From: Candidatus Gastranaerophilales bacterium
Lineage (GTDB): Bacteria; Cyanobacteriota; Vampirovibrionia; Gastranaerophilales; Gastranaerophilaceae
Direction of reading: 5' to 3'
Length of the DNA: 64,000 nucleotides
NCBI GenBank assembly: GCA_910586855.1
Contig: CAJUJH010000002.1
Location: forward strand, 310,001-374,000
Every line of letters begins with the position of its first letter. Positions within the stretch are counted from its first letter, which is position 1. Shown piece by piece: positions 1 through 8,176 of this stretch. The translations under genes were made by a program, and so were the position numbers. Below the pieces are notes generated by a model. The model made no database searches. It saw only the letters and a list, made by a program, of their open reading frames with translations, and was not told where the DNA came from.

Positions 1-693
1 GGAAGATTCCACATTTCAGGAGGAGAACCCCAGCTTTATCCTGATTTAGCGGAACTAATTTTGTATATTCATAATAATTATTCTTCAAAAATAGAGACGC
101 TTGCAGTTGTTACAAACGGTACAATTATTCCAAGTGATAAATTATGTGAAACATTGAAATGCTGCAATGTTACGGTTGAAGTGGATGATTACAGGGAAAA
201 TGTTCCAAAATTAAAAGAAACCTATCCAAAGGTTGTGCAAAAATTAAAACATTATGACATTATGCTGGAAGAGCTTACGGCAGGAGAGGTGTGGGAGTGG
301 TTTGAAATTTTTCCTCCAAAAAATGTTATTGAAAATACAAAATCTGCAATTGAAAGATATACAAAATGCGGCAATCCATTTATGGGTTTAGCTAATCAAA
401 AATTAAACAGCTGCTGCTACGCAGGTTTTGCTGAAACTGCAGGGCTTGTAAAACAAGGTGACGATGAATTTTTTGACCTGACAAGTTTTACACAGGAGAA
501 GAAAAAAGAATTGGTTGAATTTAGGCTCCGGTTTAATAAGAAGGGGTATACAAATTTTTGCAGATATTGTAACGGTTTTCCTGCAATTAACCCAAATAGG
601 GTAAAACCTGCAATTCAGGCTGAAAGTCTTATGGAATGGAATATTAATAGACCTTATGAAATGACGATGGCAATAGATGCTCAAAAATCCTAA
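1..693 (+). CDS. Radical SAM protein, C-terminal part (5' truncated by window)
   Basis: The frame is open from base 1 and reads HISGGEP within the first dozen codons, which is the SAM-binding GGE motif that follows the CxxxCxxC cluster in radical SAM enzymes; the cluster itself lies outside the window. The C-terminal third carries a Cys-Cys-Tyr and a later CRYC pair, like a SPASM-type auxiliary cluster region. The stop overlaps the start of the next glycosyltransferase gene by 17 bases, so the two are translationally coupled. The context suggests a role in modifying or assembling a surface polysaccharide. The substrate cannot be told from the sequence. Confidence 0.8.
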   Translation, partial: GRFHISGGEPQLYPDLAELILYIHNNYSSKIETLAVVTNGTIIPSDKLCETLKCCNVTVEVDDYRENVPKLKETYPKVVQKLKHYDIMLEELTAGEVWEWFEIFPPKNVIENTKSAIERYTKCGNPFMGLANQKLNSCCYAGFAETAGLVKQGDDEFFDLTSFTQEKKKELVEFRLRFNKKGYTNFCRYCNGFPAINPNRVKPAIQAESLMEWNINRPYEMTMAIDAQKS

Positions 694-2761
694 AATTACA
701 GTAATTATGCCGACTTTTAACAGGGCGGGTCTGATTTCAAAATCCATAGAAAGTGTTTTAAATCAAACATTTAAGGATTTTGAATTTTATATTTTGGATG
801 ATGGTTCAAATGATAATACAAAAGAGGTGGTTGAACCATATTTAAAAGATAACAGGGTAAAATATCTATATCATAAAAACCAAGGTGAGGCTGAAACCGT
901 TAATTTGGGCTGGTCTTTAGCTAAAGGAGAATATTTTACTCAGGTAAATTCAGATGATACTATTGCCTTAAATTCTTTTGAAATTATGGTAAAAGAACTC
1001 GATAAACATAAAAAGTGCGTGCTTGCTTATCCTGATTTTAATTTTATAGATGAAAATGATAATATAATTTCTACAACGCGCAGTCCGGATTGGAATTTTA
1101 AGAAAGCATTATTAAAATTCTCTTGTTATGCAGCAAGCGCCGGTACATTTATAAGGAAAAATGCTTTTAGGGATTTAGAAAAGATAAAAAGAAGCCGCTT
1201 TAAACATATTAATGATATTGAAATGTACTGGGATATGGCACTTAGAGGAGATTTTTTACATGTGCCGAAGGTGCTTGCAAATTGGAGGGTGCATTCAGGT
1301 CAAATTTCAACAAATAGATATGAAGCTATTCCTGAAATTGAGGAGTGGTTTGAATATTATTTTTCAAAATCAAATCTTCCAAAAGATGTTAAAAAATTAA
1401 AAGATAGGGTAAGGCAGAGTATTTTAAAGTATTTTTTTAAACTTATCATAGAGAGTTCTTTGGATGAAAAAACAAAATTTGAAATGAAAAAATCTTATTT
1501 AAAGAAGTTCGGCTTACCTTGTTATGAATTTAGGTGTTTGCAAATTGGGGAAACAGATTTAAAAGGTAATAAATTTAATGGTTATAATCTTTCAAAGTAT
1601 TTAAAAGAAAAGGGTATCGGGTCAAAGTGCTTAGTAAGCTTTAAGGAATCTAATAATAAGGATGTTTTTGAAATATTAATGCCAAAAATTGGAAATAAAC
1701 ATGAATTTTCGGTTAATTTTATTAAAAATGAACTCATACTTGAGGCTGATATTATTAATTTTCATATCTGTCACAGTATTCCGTTTGATTTAAATTATCT
1801 TCCTCTATTAACTGCTTTAAAACCGGTTATTTTAACTTTGCATGACCCTTCTTATTTAACCGGTTACTGCTGCCATCCTTTTAATTGCGAAAAATGGAAG
1901 AAACATTGCAATAACTGTAAAAATCTTAATACCTGGCTTCCTATATCAAATGATTATACTGCGCACAATTTTTTAACCAAAAAACTTGCTATTCAAAATT
2001 CAAACATATGTGCAATCGCAGCATCTGATTATATTGAAAATATGGTAAAACAGTCGCCGATTTGGCAAGGGAAGAAAATATACAAAGTGCCTTTCGGGGT
2101 AAATCAGGAAATTTTCAAACCTGCTGATGATAAAAGCTTAATAAGAAAAAAACTTGGAATAAATAAAGATTCCATTGTTCTTATGGCAAGGACAAATGAT
2201 GGCAGCTTTAAGGGCATTGAACATATTAAAAATGCTCTTAAAAATTTAAAAACAGATAAAAAAATAACCGTGTTAACGGTTGAGAAAAAAGGCTTATTGG
2301 AAGAATTTAAGAATAAATTTGAAATCAAAGAATATGCTTGGGTTTATGATGATAATAAACTTGCTGAATTATATCAAGCTTCCGATATTTTCTTAATGCC
2401 GTCAAATTATGAATCTTTTGGGATGATGGCAATTGAGGCTATGAGTTCCGGTGTGCCTGTTTTATCCATAAAGGGGACGTCCCTTGAATCTGTTACAAAT
2501 TCACCTGAATGCGGCTTATCGGTCGAACCTTCAGAGTTTGCTTGCAGCTTGCAAGATTTAATTGATAATCCCGATGAAATAAAAAGAAGGGGTGAGAAAT
2601 CTTTGTCTTTTGCTAAGGAGCACTACAATAAAGATACTTATGTACACAAGATGATTGAAGTTTATAAAGAAGTTATTGAAGAACATAAGAAAAACCAAAC
2701 AGAAGAGGAAAAAATAACTATTGAACAGCTTAAAAATATGCTCCTAAGGCAAGCTTTATGA
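677..2761 (+). CDS. Two-domain glycosyltransferase, GT2 fused to GT4
   Basis: The 694-residue protein has two catalytic units. Residues about 5-210 are a GT-A family 2 domain: VIMPTFNRA at the start, DDGS at 41-44 for nucleotide binding and SDD at 92-94 as the metal-binding DxD equivalent. Residues about 285-670 are a GT-B family 4 domain, with LTLHD, a Cys/His-rich loop around residue 400, and the C-terminal nucleotide-sugar motif SNYESFGMMAIEA near 575-590 with its two conserved glutamates. It should add two sugars in succession to a polysaccharide on the cytoplasmic membrane. Its start overlaps the preceding radical SAM gene. No transmembrane segment is evident. Confidence 0.88.
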   Translation: MLKNPKITVIMPTFNRAGLISKSIESVLNQTFKDFEFYILDDGSNDNTKEVVEPYLKDNRVKYLYHKNQGEAETVNLGWSLAKGEYFTQVNSDDTIALNSFEIMVKELDKHKKCVLAYPDFNFIDENDNIISTTRSPDWNFKKALLKFSCYAASAGTFIRKNAFRDLEKIKRSRFKHINDIEMYWDMALRGDFLHVPKVLANWRVHSGQISTNRYEAIPEIEEWFEYYFSKSNLPKDVKKLKDRVRQSILKYFFKLIIESSLDEKTKFEMKKSYLKKFGLPCYEFRCLQIGETDLKGNKFNGYNLSKYLKEKGIGSKCLVSFKESNNKDVFEILMPKIGNKHEFSVNFIKNELILEADIINFHICHSIPFDLNYLPLLTALKPVILTLHDPSYLTGYCCHPFNCEKWKKHCNNCKNLNTWLPISNDYTAHNFLTKKLAIQNSNICAIAASDYIENMVKQSPIWQGKKIYKVPFGVNQEIFKPADDKSLIRKKLGINKDSIVLMARTNDGSFKGIEHIKNALKNLKTDKKITVLTVEKKGLLEEFKNKFEIKEYAWVYDDNKLAELYQASDIFLMPSNYESFGMMAIEAMSSGVPVLSIKGTSLESVTNSPECGLSVEPSEFACSLQDLIDNPDEIKRRGEKSLSFAKEHYNKDTYVHKMIEVYKEVIEEHKKNQTEEEKITIEQLKNMLLRQAL

Positions 2762-2941
2762 ATGGACATATGAGAAAGAGAGATTATCTGTATTCTAAAT
2801 AACAGACAGGAGACAGAGTAGTTATAAGATTTCTTGGTTTGAAGATTAAAACTAAATGCAAAAAATCTTAAGATAATTGTCTTGCTGGTGACCTTATTTA
2901 TTTTTTGGATTGGATATACAAATGTTGCAGTTTTGTAATTG

Positions 2942-2969
2942 TTGGTTTTTTAATATAACATGATAGAAT
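2942..2969 (+). promoter_or_regulatory. Probable promoter of gmd
   Basis: TTGGTT, a 16-base gap, then TAGAAT at 2964-2969, followed by AAAGGAG at about 2985 ahead of the gmd ATG. The rest of the 236-base gap after the glycosyltransferase (2762-2941) shows no gene or clear repeat. Confidence 0.45.
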
Positions 2970-2997
2970 AAGGCAGTATTGGTCTAAAGGAGATGAG

Positions 2998-4083
2998 ATG
3001 AAAAGAGCACTTATTACTGGTGTAACCGGACAAGATGGAAGTTATTTGGCGGAATTGCTTCTTGAAAAAGGTTATGAAGTTCATGGTATTAAGAGGCGTG
3101 CTTCTTCTTTTAATTCATCAAGAATTGACCATTTATATCAAGATATCCATGAGGAATCTAATTTCAAACTACACTATGGAGATTTATCTGATTCATCAAA
3201 TTTAATTAAGCTTGTACATGATATTGAACCGGATGAAATATATAATTTAGCAGCTCAGTCACATGTTAAAGTATCTTGGGATTGTCCTGAATATACGGCA
3301 GATTGTGATGCATTAGGAACTTTAAGGCTACTAGAAGCAATCAGGCTAAATAATTTTGAAAAGAAGACAAAATTCTATCAAGCTTCGACATCTGAATTAT
3401 ACGGTCTTATCCAAGAGCCGATTCAAAATGAAAAAACGCCTTTTTATCCAAGGTCTCCATATGCTGTTGCAAAGCTGTATGCTTATTGGATTTGTGTAAA
3501 CTATAGAGAAAGCTTCGGCATTTTTGCTTCTAATGGAATTTTATTTAACCATGAATCTCCAAGAAGGGGCGAAACTTTTGTAACTAGAAAAATTACCATG
3601 GCTGCCACAAAAATTAAAGTTGGTCTGCAGGAGAAATTATATCTTGGAAACTTAAGCGCAAAGCGTGACTGGGGACATGCAAGGGATTATGTGGAAGGCA
3701 TGTGGCGTATTTTACAGCAGGATAAGCCTGATAATTATGTTCTTGCAACAGGAGTTACAACCTCTATTCGCGACTTTTGCAAAATGGCCTTTGAAGAATT
3801 GGGTTATGATATAGAGTTTGTTGGCGAGGGTGTAGAAGAAAAAGGTATTGATAAGAAAACCGGAAAAGTTTTAATTGAAGTTGACCCAAGATACTTTAGA
3901 CCTGCCGAGGTTGATTGCCTCTTGGGTGATAGCAGCAAGGCAAGAAAAGAGCTCGGATGGGAGCCTAAATGTGAGCTCAAAGCCCTTATTAAAGAAATGG
4001 TAGAAAGTGACCTTGAACTTGCTAAAAAAGAAAAGACATTAAAAGAAAACGGGTATACTGTCTTAATTCCTCAGGAAACTTAA
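2998..4083 (+). CDS. gmd: GDP-mannose 4,6-dehydratase
   Basis: Converts GDP-D-mannose to GDP-4-keto-6-deoxy-D-mannose, the shared precursor of GDP-fucose, GDP-colitose and GDP-perosamine. The 361-residue length is typical. The NAD(P)-binding TGVTGQDG is at residues 8-14, the catalytic Thr131, Ser132 and Glu133 lie in ASTSELYG, and the SDR tyrosine and lysine are Tyr155 and Lys159 in SPYAVAK. The ATG is preceded by AAAGGAG at ideal spacing. It is the first gene of a three-gene nucleotide-sugar unit with the reductase and the dehydratase downstream. Confidence 0.96.
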   Translation: MKRALITGVTGQDGSYLAELLLEKGYEVHGIKRRASSFNSSRIDHLYQDIHEESNFKLHYGDLSDSSNLIKLVHDIEPDEIYNLAAQSHVKVSWDCPEYTADCDALGTLRLLEAIRLNNFEKKTKFYQASTSELYGLIQEPIQNEKTPFYPRSPYAVAKLYAYWICVNYRESFGIFASNGILFNHESPRRGETFVTRKITMAATKIKVGLQEKLYLGNLSAKRDWGHARDYVEGMWRILQQDKPDNYVLATGVTTSIRDFCKMAFEELGYDIEFVGEGVEEKGIDKKTGKVLIEVDPRYFRPAEVDCLLGDSSKARKELGWEPKCELKALIKEMVESDLELAKKEKTLKENGYTVLIPQET

Positions 4084-4228
4084 TAATATATATTGTAAAT
4101 ATTGACAAACGTAAAATGTAAAATGTTAATTGTAAAAATAAGTTTTATATTTATATATGTTAGGGGCTTTTTTAAACATAATTCTATTGTAGTAGAATAA
4201 TGTATAATAAAAGTTTTACGGGGAAAAG

Positions 4229-5158
4229 ATGAAGATATATATTTCGGGTGCATATGGAATGGTTGGAAGGAATATTTTGCAAAACCTTGAAGAAGATGGT
4301 TTTGAAATATTGAAAACCCGCTCAAGCGAATTGAATCTTTTACATTATGATGAAATTAAAAATTATTTGAATGAAAACAAGCCTGATTTTGTAATCCATT
4401 GCGCTGGAAAAGTTGGAGGAATCCAAGCCAATATAAAAGATTCTTACGGTTTTTTTACCGAAAACATGTTAATGGGAATAAACCTTGTAAAGGCTGCTAA
4501 GGAAGCAGAAATTAAAAATCTTCTCAATCTTTCGAGTTCTTGTTCTTACCCTCCAAAATGCGAGAATCCACTAAAAGAAGAATATGTTTTTGATGGTAAA
4601 CTGGAACCAACCAATGAAGGCTACGCCATAGCGAAAGCTTCAATTACTAAAATGTGTGAATTTGTAACAAGGCAGTTTAATGGATATAATTATAAAACCA
4701 TAATTCCTTGTAATTTATATGGGAGATATGATAAATTTGGCGAAAATAATTCACACATGATTCCTGCTGTTATTAAAAAACTTCATCTTGCAAAAGAAAA
4801 TAACATAAATGTGGTTGAAATCTGGGGAAGTGGAAATGCAAGAAGAGAATTTATGTATGCAGGTGATTTAGCGCAAATGGTAAATTATATAGTTAAAAAT
4901 TTTGAAAAAATGCCGCCTGTTTTAAATGTTGGATTAGGCTATGACTACACTGTTAATGAATATTATGAAATCATTGCAAAGATTGTTGGTTTTAATGGAA
5001 CATTTGTCCATGATACTGCAAAGCCTGAGGGTATGAAACAAAAACTTCTTGATATTACAAAACAAAAAGAGTTTGGTTTAAAATCAATCTATTCTATTGA
5101 AGAAGGGATAAAAGAAACCTATAAATATTATTTGGAGGAAGAAAATAATGCACTATGA
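4229..5158 (+). CDS. GDP-L-fucose synthase-like epimerase/reductase (Fcl or ColC)
   Basis: A 309-residue short-chain dehydrogenase of the GMER family, with GAYGMVG at residues 7-13, Ser104-Cys105 in SSSCSYPP, and the catalytic Tyr132 and Lys136 in EGYAIAK. Family members epimerise C5 (and C3 in Fcl) and reduce the 4-keto group of GDP-4-keto-deoxy-hexoses. Fcl makes GDP-L-fucose; the close relative ColC makes GDP-L-colitose. Because the next gene, overlapping by 11 bases, is ColD-like, ColC activity is at least as likely as Fcl. A TATAAT at 4203-4208 and GGGGAAAAG just before the ATG suggest it can also be transcribed separately from gmd. Confidence 0.9.
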   Translation: MKIYISGAYGMVGRNILQNLEEDGFEILKTRSSELNLLHYDEIKNYLNENKPDFVIHCAGKVGGIQANIKDSYGFFTENMLMGINLVKAAKEAEIKNLLNLSSSCSYPPKCENPLKEEYVFDGKLEPTNEGYAIAKASITKMCEFVTRQFNGYNYKTIIPCNLYGRYDKFGENNSHMIPAVIKKLHLAKENNINVVEIWGSGNARREFMYAGDLAQMVNYIVKNFEKMPPVLNVGLGYDYTVNEYYEIIAKIVGFNGTFVHDTAKPEGMKQKLLDITKQKEFGLKSIYSIEEGIKETYKYYLEEENNAL

Positions 5159-6308
5159 GCTTGCCAGCTCTTCATGGGACAATAAAGAGCTTGAAGCAAT
5201 ACAGGCTGTAATAAAGACTGATAATTATACTATGGGTGATTGCGTTAAGCAATTTGAAATAGATTTTGCAAAATTTACGCAAAATAAATACTGTGTTATG
5301 GTAAATTCCGGGTCAAGTGCAAATTTGCTTGCAATTGCAGCGCTTTTTTATAAAAAAGAAAAACCCTTGAAGCGCGGCGATGAGGTTATTGTGCCTGCTG
5401 TTTCATGGGCTACGACATATTATCCTTTGTATCAATATGGATTAAAATTGAAGTTTGTAGACGTTGATTTAGAGACTTTGAATTTTAATATAGAAGAATT
5501 AAGAAAAGCTGTAACAGATAAAACAAGGTTAATTTTTGCCGTTAATCTTCTTGGAAACCCTAATGATTTTGATGAAATTAACAATATTATCAAAGGAAAA
5601 AATATATACCTTCTTGAAGACAATTGTGAATCTTTGGGTGGTTTATACAAAAATAAACAGTTGGGTTCAATTGGTTTAACGGGAACATATTCAACATTTT
5701 TCTCTCATCATATGGCAACTATGGAAGGCGGGTTAATAGGGACTGATGATGAAGAATTATATCATCTGTTGTTGTCTTTACGTTCACATGGCTGGACAAG
5801 GCATCTTCCAAAAGAAAATAAGCTATGTGTAAAATTGGATTTTTCTTTTGATGAAAGCTTCAGGTTTATTCTACCAGGCTACAATGTTCGCCCAATTGAA
5901 ATGATGGGTGCTATAGGAATTGAACAGTTGAAAAAGCTGCCCGATTTTCTAAAATACAGAAGAAAGAACGCTGAATATTTTCAAAAACTTTTTAAAGATG
6001 ACTCTCGTTTTATTATTCAAAGAGAAATTGAAACATCAAGCTGGTTTGGTTTTTCTTTTATAATTAAAGATAAAAATCTGAAAAGAGAAGATATAATTAA
6101 AAAATTAACTAAGGCAAATATTGATACCAGACCAATTGTTGCAGGCAATTTTGCAAGAAAAGAAGTTGTAAAATGGTTTGATTATGAAATTTTTGGCAGC
6201 CTTAAAAATGCAGATGCAATTGATAAATACGGCTTTTTTGTCGGGAATCACCAGTTTGATATTCAAGATAAACTGGATTATTTGTATGATATAATGCATG
6301 GCCTATAG
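5148..6308 (+). CDS. colD: GDP-4-keto-6-deoxy-D-mannose 3-dehydratase (ColD-type)
   Basis: A 386-residue protein of the DegT/DnrJ/EryC1/StrS PLP family. Fold motifs are intact (NSGSSANL near residue 53, EDNCESLGG near 157). The lysine that normally binds PLP as an aldimine is absent: the segment is FFSHHMATMEGG, with His187-His188 in its place. A Lys-to-His change here is the hallmark of ColD and of the CDP-sugar E1 enzyme RfbH, which remove the C3 hydroxyl instead of transaminating. The later PGYNVRPIEMMGAIG motif also fits ColD. With gmd upstream, the expected substrate is GDP-4-keto-6-deoxymannose. The start overlaps the previous gene by 11 bases and is preceded by GGAGGAAG. Confidence 0.86.
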   Translation: MHYELASSSWDNKELEAIQAVIKTDNYTMGDCVKQFEIDFAKFTQNKYCVMVNSGSSANLLAIAALFYKKEKPLKRGDEVIVPAVSWATTYYPLYQYGLKLKFVDVDLETLNFNIEELRKAVTDKTRLIFAVNLLGNPNDFDEINNIIKGKNIYLLEDNCESLGGLYKNKQLGSIGLTGTYSTFFSHHMATMEGGLIGTDDEELYHLLLSLRSHGWTRHLPKENKLCVKLDFSFDESFRFILPGYNVRPIEMMGAIGIEQLKKLPDFLKYRRKNAEYFQKLFKDDSRFIIQREIETSSWFGFSFIIKDKNLKREDIIKKLTKANIDTRPIVAGNFARKEVVKWFDYEIFGSLKNADAIDKYGFFVGNHQFDIQDKLDYLYDIMHGL

Positions 6309-6434
6309 GGGAATTTTATGAAAAGCGTGGAAGTTTTGAAAGCTTGATAAAATGTTACAAATTACCCGCAGATTACACATAAAATTTTTGATAAACTTTT
6401 GAATTTTTATTAAACAGTTGAAAACCAGCAATAA

Positions 6435-6562
6435 TAAACAAAAAATTTGGCGCGTCTCACTCAGCTGAGTAAAAGGTGACTAAATGTCACGTTTTACGAA
6501 TGGGGAGAACCAAGGTTCGATTCCGTTAAAATTATTTTTAAACAAAAAATTTGGCGCGTCTC
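6435..6562. repeat. 24-bp direct repeat of the tRNA-Phe 3' end
   Basis: The 24 bases at 6435-6458 recur exactly at 6539-6562. The second copy covers the downstream flank, the discriminator base, the whole 3' acceptor strand and the first bases of the T stem of the tRNA-Phe gene. Between the copies are a perfect palindrome ACTCAGCTGAGT (6459-6470) and a T-arm-like GGTTCGATTCC (about 6515-6525) in the opposite orientation. This could be an att-like scar or the remains of a tandem tRNA duplicate. No integrase is nearby. Confidence 0.75.
6471..6495 (+). terminator. Hairpin downstream of colD, possible terminator
   Basis: Ten-base arms AAAAGGTGAC and GTCACGTTTT with one G:G mismatch, a five-base loop, and a short T run within the 3' arm. 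It lies about 160 bases after the colD stop, inside the tRNA-derived repeat region, so its role as terminator of the sugar operon is uncertain. Confidence 0.35.
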
Positions 6563-6624
6563 GGAATCGAACCAAGGACACGGGGATTTTCAGTCCCCTG
6601 CTCTACCAACTGAGCTAACGCGCC
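6552..6624 (-). tRNA. tRNA-Phe (anticodon GAA)
   Basis: Read on the minus strand, the 73 bases fold into a full cloverleaf: a seven-pair acceptor stem beginning GGCGCGT, a D arm GCTC/GAGC, an anticodon stem GGGGA/TCCCC with loop CTGAAAA (anticodon GAA), a five-base variable region GTGTC, and a T arm CTTGG/CCGAG with loop TTCGATT. The discriminator is A. The CCA tail is not encoded. Confidence 0.97.
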
Positions 6625-6649
6625 AAATAATATTAAGTTTTTATATCTG

Positions 6650-6746
6650 TCTTTGGAGTTGTCAGCTCAGTTGCTCCTTATATTGTTGACAACCTACGGT
6701 TATCAAGATTGTTGGTTTCGTATACTCAACCAAGGCTAACAATGCC
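6650..6746 (-). pseudogene. Decayed partial tRNA copy
   Basis: The 15 bases GCCAAATAATATTAA adjoining the 5' end of the tRNA-Phe gene (6622-6636) recur at 6744-6758, and the bases just inside (GGCTAAC) match the tRNA 5' arm with one indel. The remaining 90 bases no longer fold as a tRNA. I read it as a degenerate tandem duplicate of tRNA-Phe. Nothing else is recognisable from 6625 to 6906. Confidence 0.4.
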
Positions 6747-6906
6747 AAATAATATTAAATTAATCCTGTTATTTAACAGAAAGTTTTAACAAAGTCTGTA
6801 AATCAACTCCGCTAAGACCTTCTTTATAATACCAATTCAAGATTTTAAGTCAAGCAGGAAATTTTGCAAAAGTTTGACTAAATATTTTAATTTAATAAAG
6901 CCCTAA

Positions 6907-8052
6907 TTAACCTTCCATTATATATTTGTAAAATTGTATGCTTGGACTGTTATCATTTACAACTTTTAAGGTATAAGGTTTACCATCTGTTTTTGTGATA
7001 TTTATAATTTTATCATCAGCCGTTTGTTGTTTTTTATTAATACTGTTCTGCTTTTCACCATTTTGCTTTCTTGCAATTCGAGCAGCTTTTCTTTTTGCAG
7101 TTTTGCGAGAATCTTTGTGCAGCTTGCTTCTGTCGGTACTGTCATTATTTTGCTTTGTATGCGGTCTGGCTTCTTTATTATCAAAAGCTCTGGCGCGTTT
7201 TTTGGATTTTAAAGTTTTTAGCAGCTGTTTATTTGTATCGTTTAATACACTTGAATTTGCAGTAAGTAAATCTATGGTATCAATTCTGCTTAAAACATCT
7301 ATTTCAGCGCAAAGTTTGTGAAGAGTTTTATTTATAATGATACTGTCTTCATTTTTATTAAATATATAACCGACACGCTCACCTATTGTTTTCCCATATT
7401 TTCCTTCTCTATCTGTTAGGATTTTAAGCTGTAAATCAGGAAAATCTTCCGTTGCATCAAATAAAAGCTTGAATATTTCGCTGCTTCTTGCTCCGGTTGG
7501 TCTTACTGTTGCCTGCGCTAAAGTATTCCCATCTTTATTTTGTGTAAATAAAGCCATATCAAGGTATTCTCGTCTTTTGTCTTTGTCATCTTTAAAATAT
7601 GAATTAATTTCGTTCAGATAAGCTTTTAAAAAGTCATTGTATGGTTCATGCCACTTGCGCAATCCGCCGCTTCCTATTTTTTCTCTGTTGATTGCGCGCA
7701 GCAAGATGTGCTTCATTGCATCTTTATCTTCGCCGTATTCTGCAAATAGCTCGCTAATCAGGTATTCCGTGCCCTCGCAGCAATCGCTGCCTTCATATGA
7801 AATGATATAATTTGCTTTATCGTTAAGCGTTATGCGTTTTTCTTTTTCCGCCTTTGCTTCAGGGGTTAGTTCACATTCTTTGTCAGATTCTCTGCTTTTT
7901 TTCAATAAAAATTCCGGAATATAATATATTGAAATATCGCGCGTATAGGGTGATGAGGAATTGCCATCCGCTTTTTTTGATGGTTTGTTGTTTGTTTTAA
8001 ATATGTTTAAACCGCCGCTAAAATTTGTGTGGGAAATTGGCGTAATATGCAT
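6907..8052 (-). CDS. Hypothetical protein with N-terminal F-x-G motif and Lys/Arg-rich tail
   Basis: A 381-residue protein that I do not recognise. It begins MHITPISHTNFSGG, with a short NFSG element shared in form with the gene at 23202 (IAFRG). Residues about 115-275 look like helical repeats, with phrases such as NKDGNTLAQA that recall ankyrin-type units. Residues about 285-350 are strongly basic and low in complexity (RKTAKRKAARIARKQNG), so could bind nucleic acid or cell-wall polymers. There is no signal peptide or membrane segment. AAAGG lies about 10 bases before the ATG. It is a single gene, convergent with the tRNA locus. Confidence 0.75.
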   Translation of the reverse strand: MHITPISHTNFSGGLNIFKTNNKPSKKADGNSSSPYTRDISIYYIPEFLLKKSRESDKECELTPEAKAEKEKRITLNDKANYIISYEGSDCCEGTEYLISELFAEYGEDKDAMKHILLRAINREKIGSGGLRKWHEPYNDFLKAYLNEINSYFKDDKDKRREYLDMALFTQNKDGNTLAQATVRPTGARSSEIFKLLFDATEDFPDLQLKILTDREGKYGKTIGERVGYIFNKNEDSIIINKTLHKLCAEIDVLSRIDTIDLLTANSSVLNDTNKQLLKTLKSKKRARAFDNKEARPHTKQNNDSTDRSKLHKDSRKTAKRKAARIARKQNGEKQNSINKKQQTADDKIINITKTDGKPYTLKVVNDNSPSIQFYKYIMEG

Positions 8053-8176
8053 TAATAAAGCCTTTCTTGAAAAACGTAAACCGTTACGGCTATATAACGT
8101 TCAGGCATAAAATGTCTTTACAATGATTAAGGCTAAAATTTACAAAAATACATAATACGATACAAGCGGCTGCTTA

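Noticed and set aside
2762..2941. Short frames between the glycosyltransferase and gmd
   Set aside because: The longest plausible one has ten codons and no ribosome-binding site; the stretch is treated as non-coding.
6435..6624. Prophage or integrative element at the tRNA-Phe gene
   Set aside because: The repeats are only about 100 bases apart and no integrase, excisionase or phage gene is present, so at most this is a scar.
6995..7321. Hydrophobic 108-codon plus-strand frame
   Set aside because: It is the complement of the Lys/Arg-rich tail of the 6907 gene, which yields Leu/Phe-rich shadow translations.
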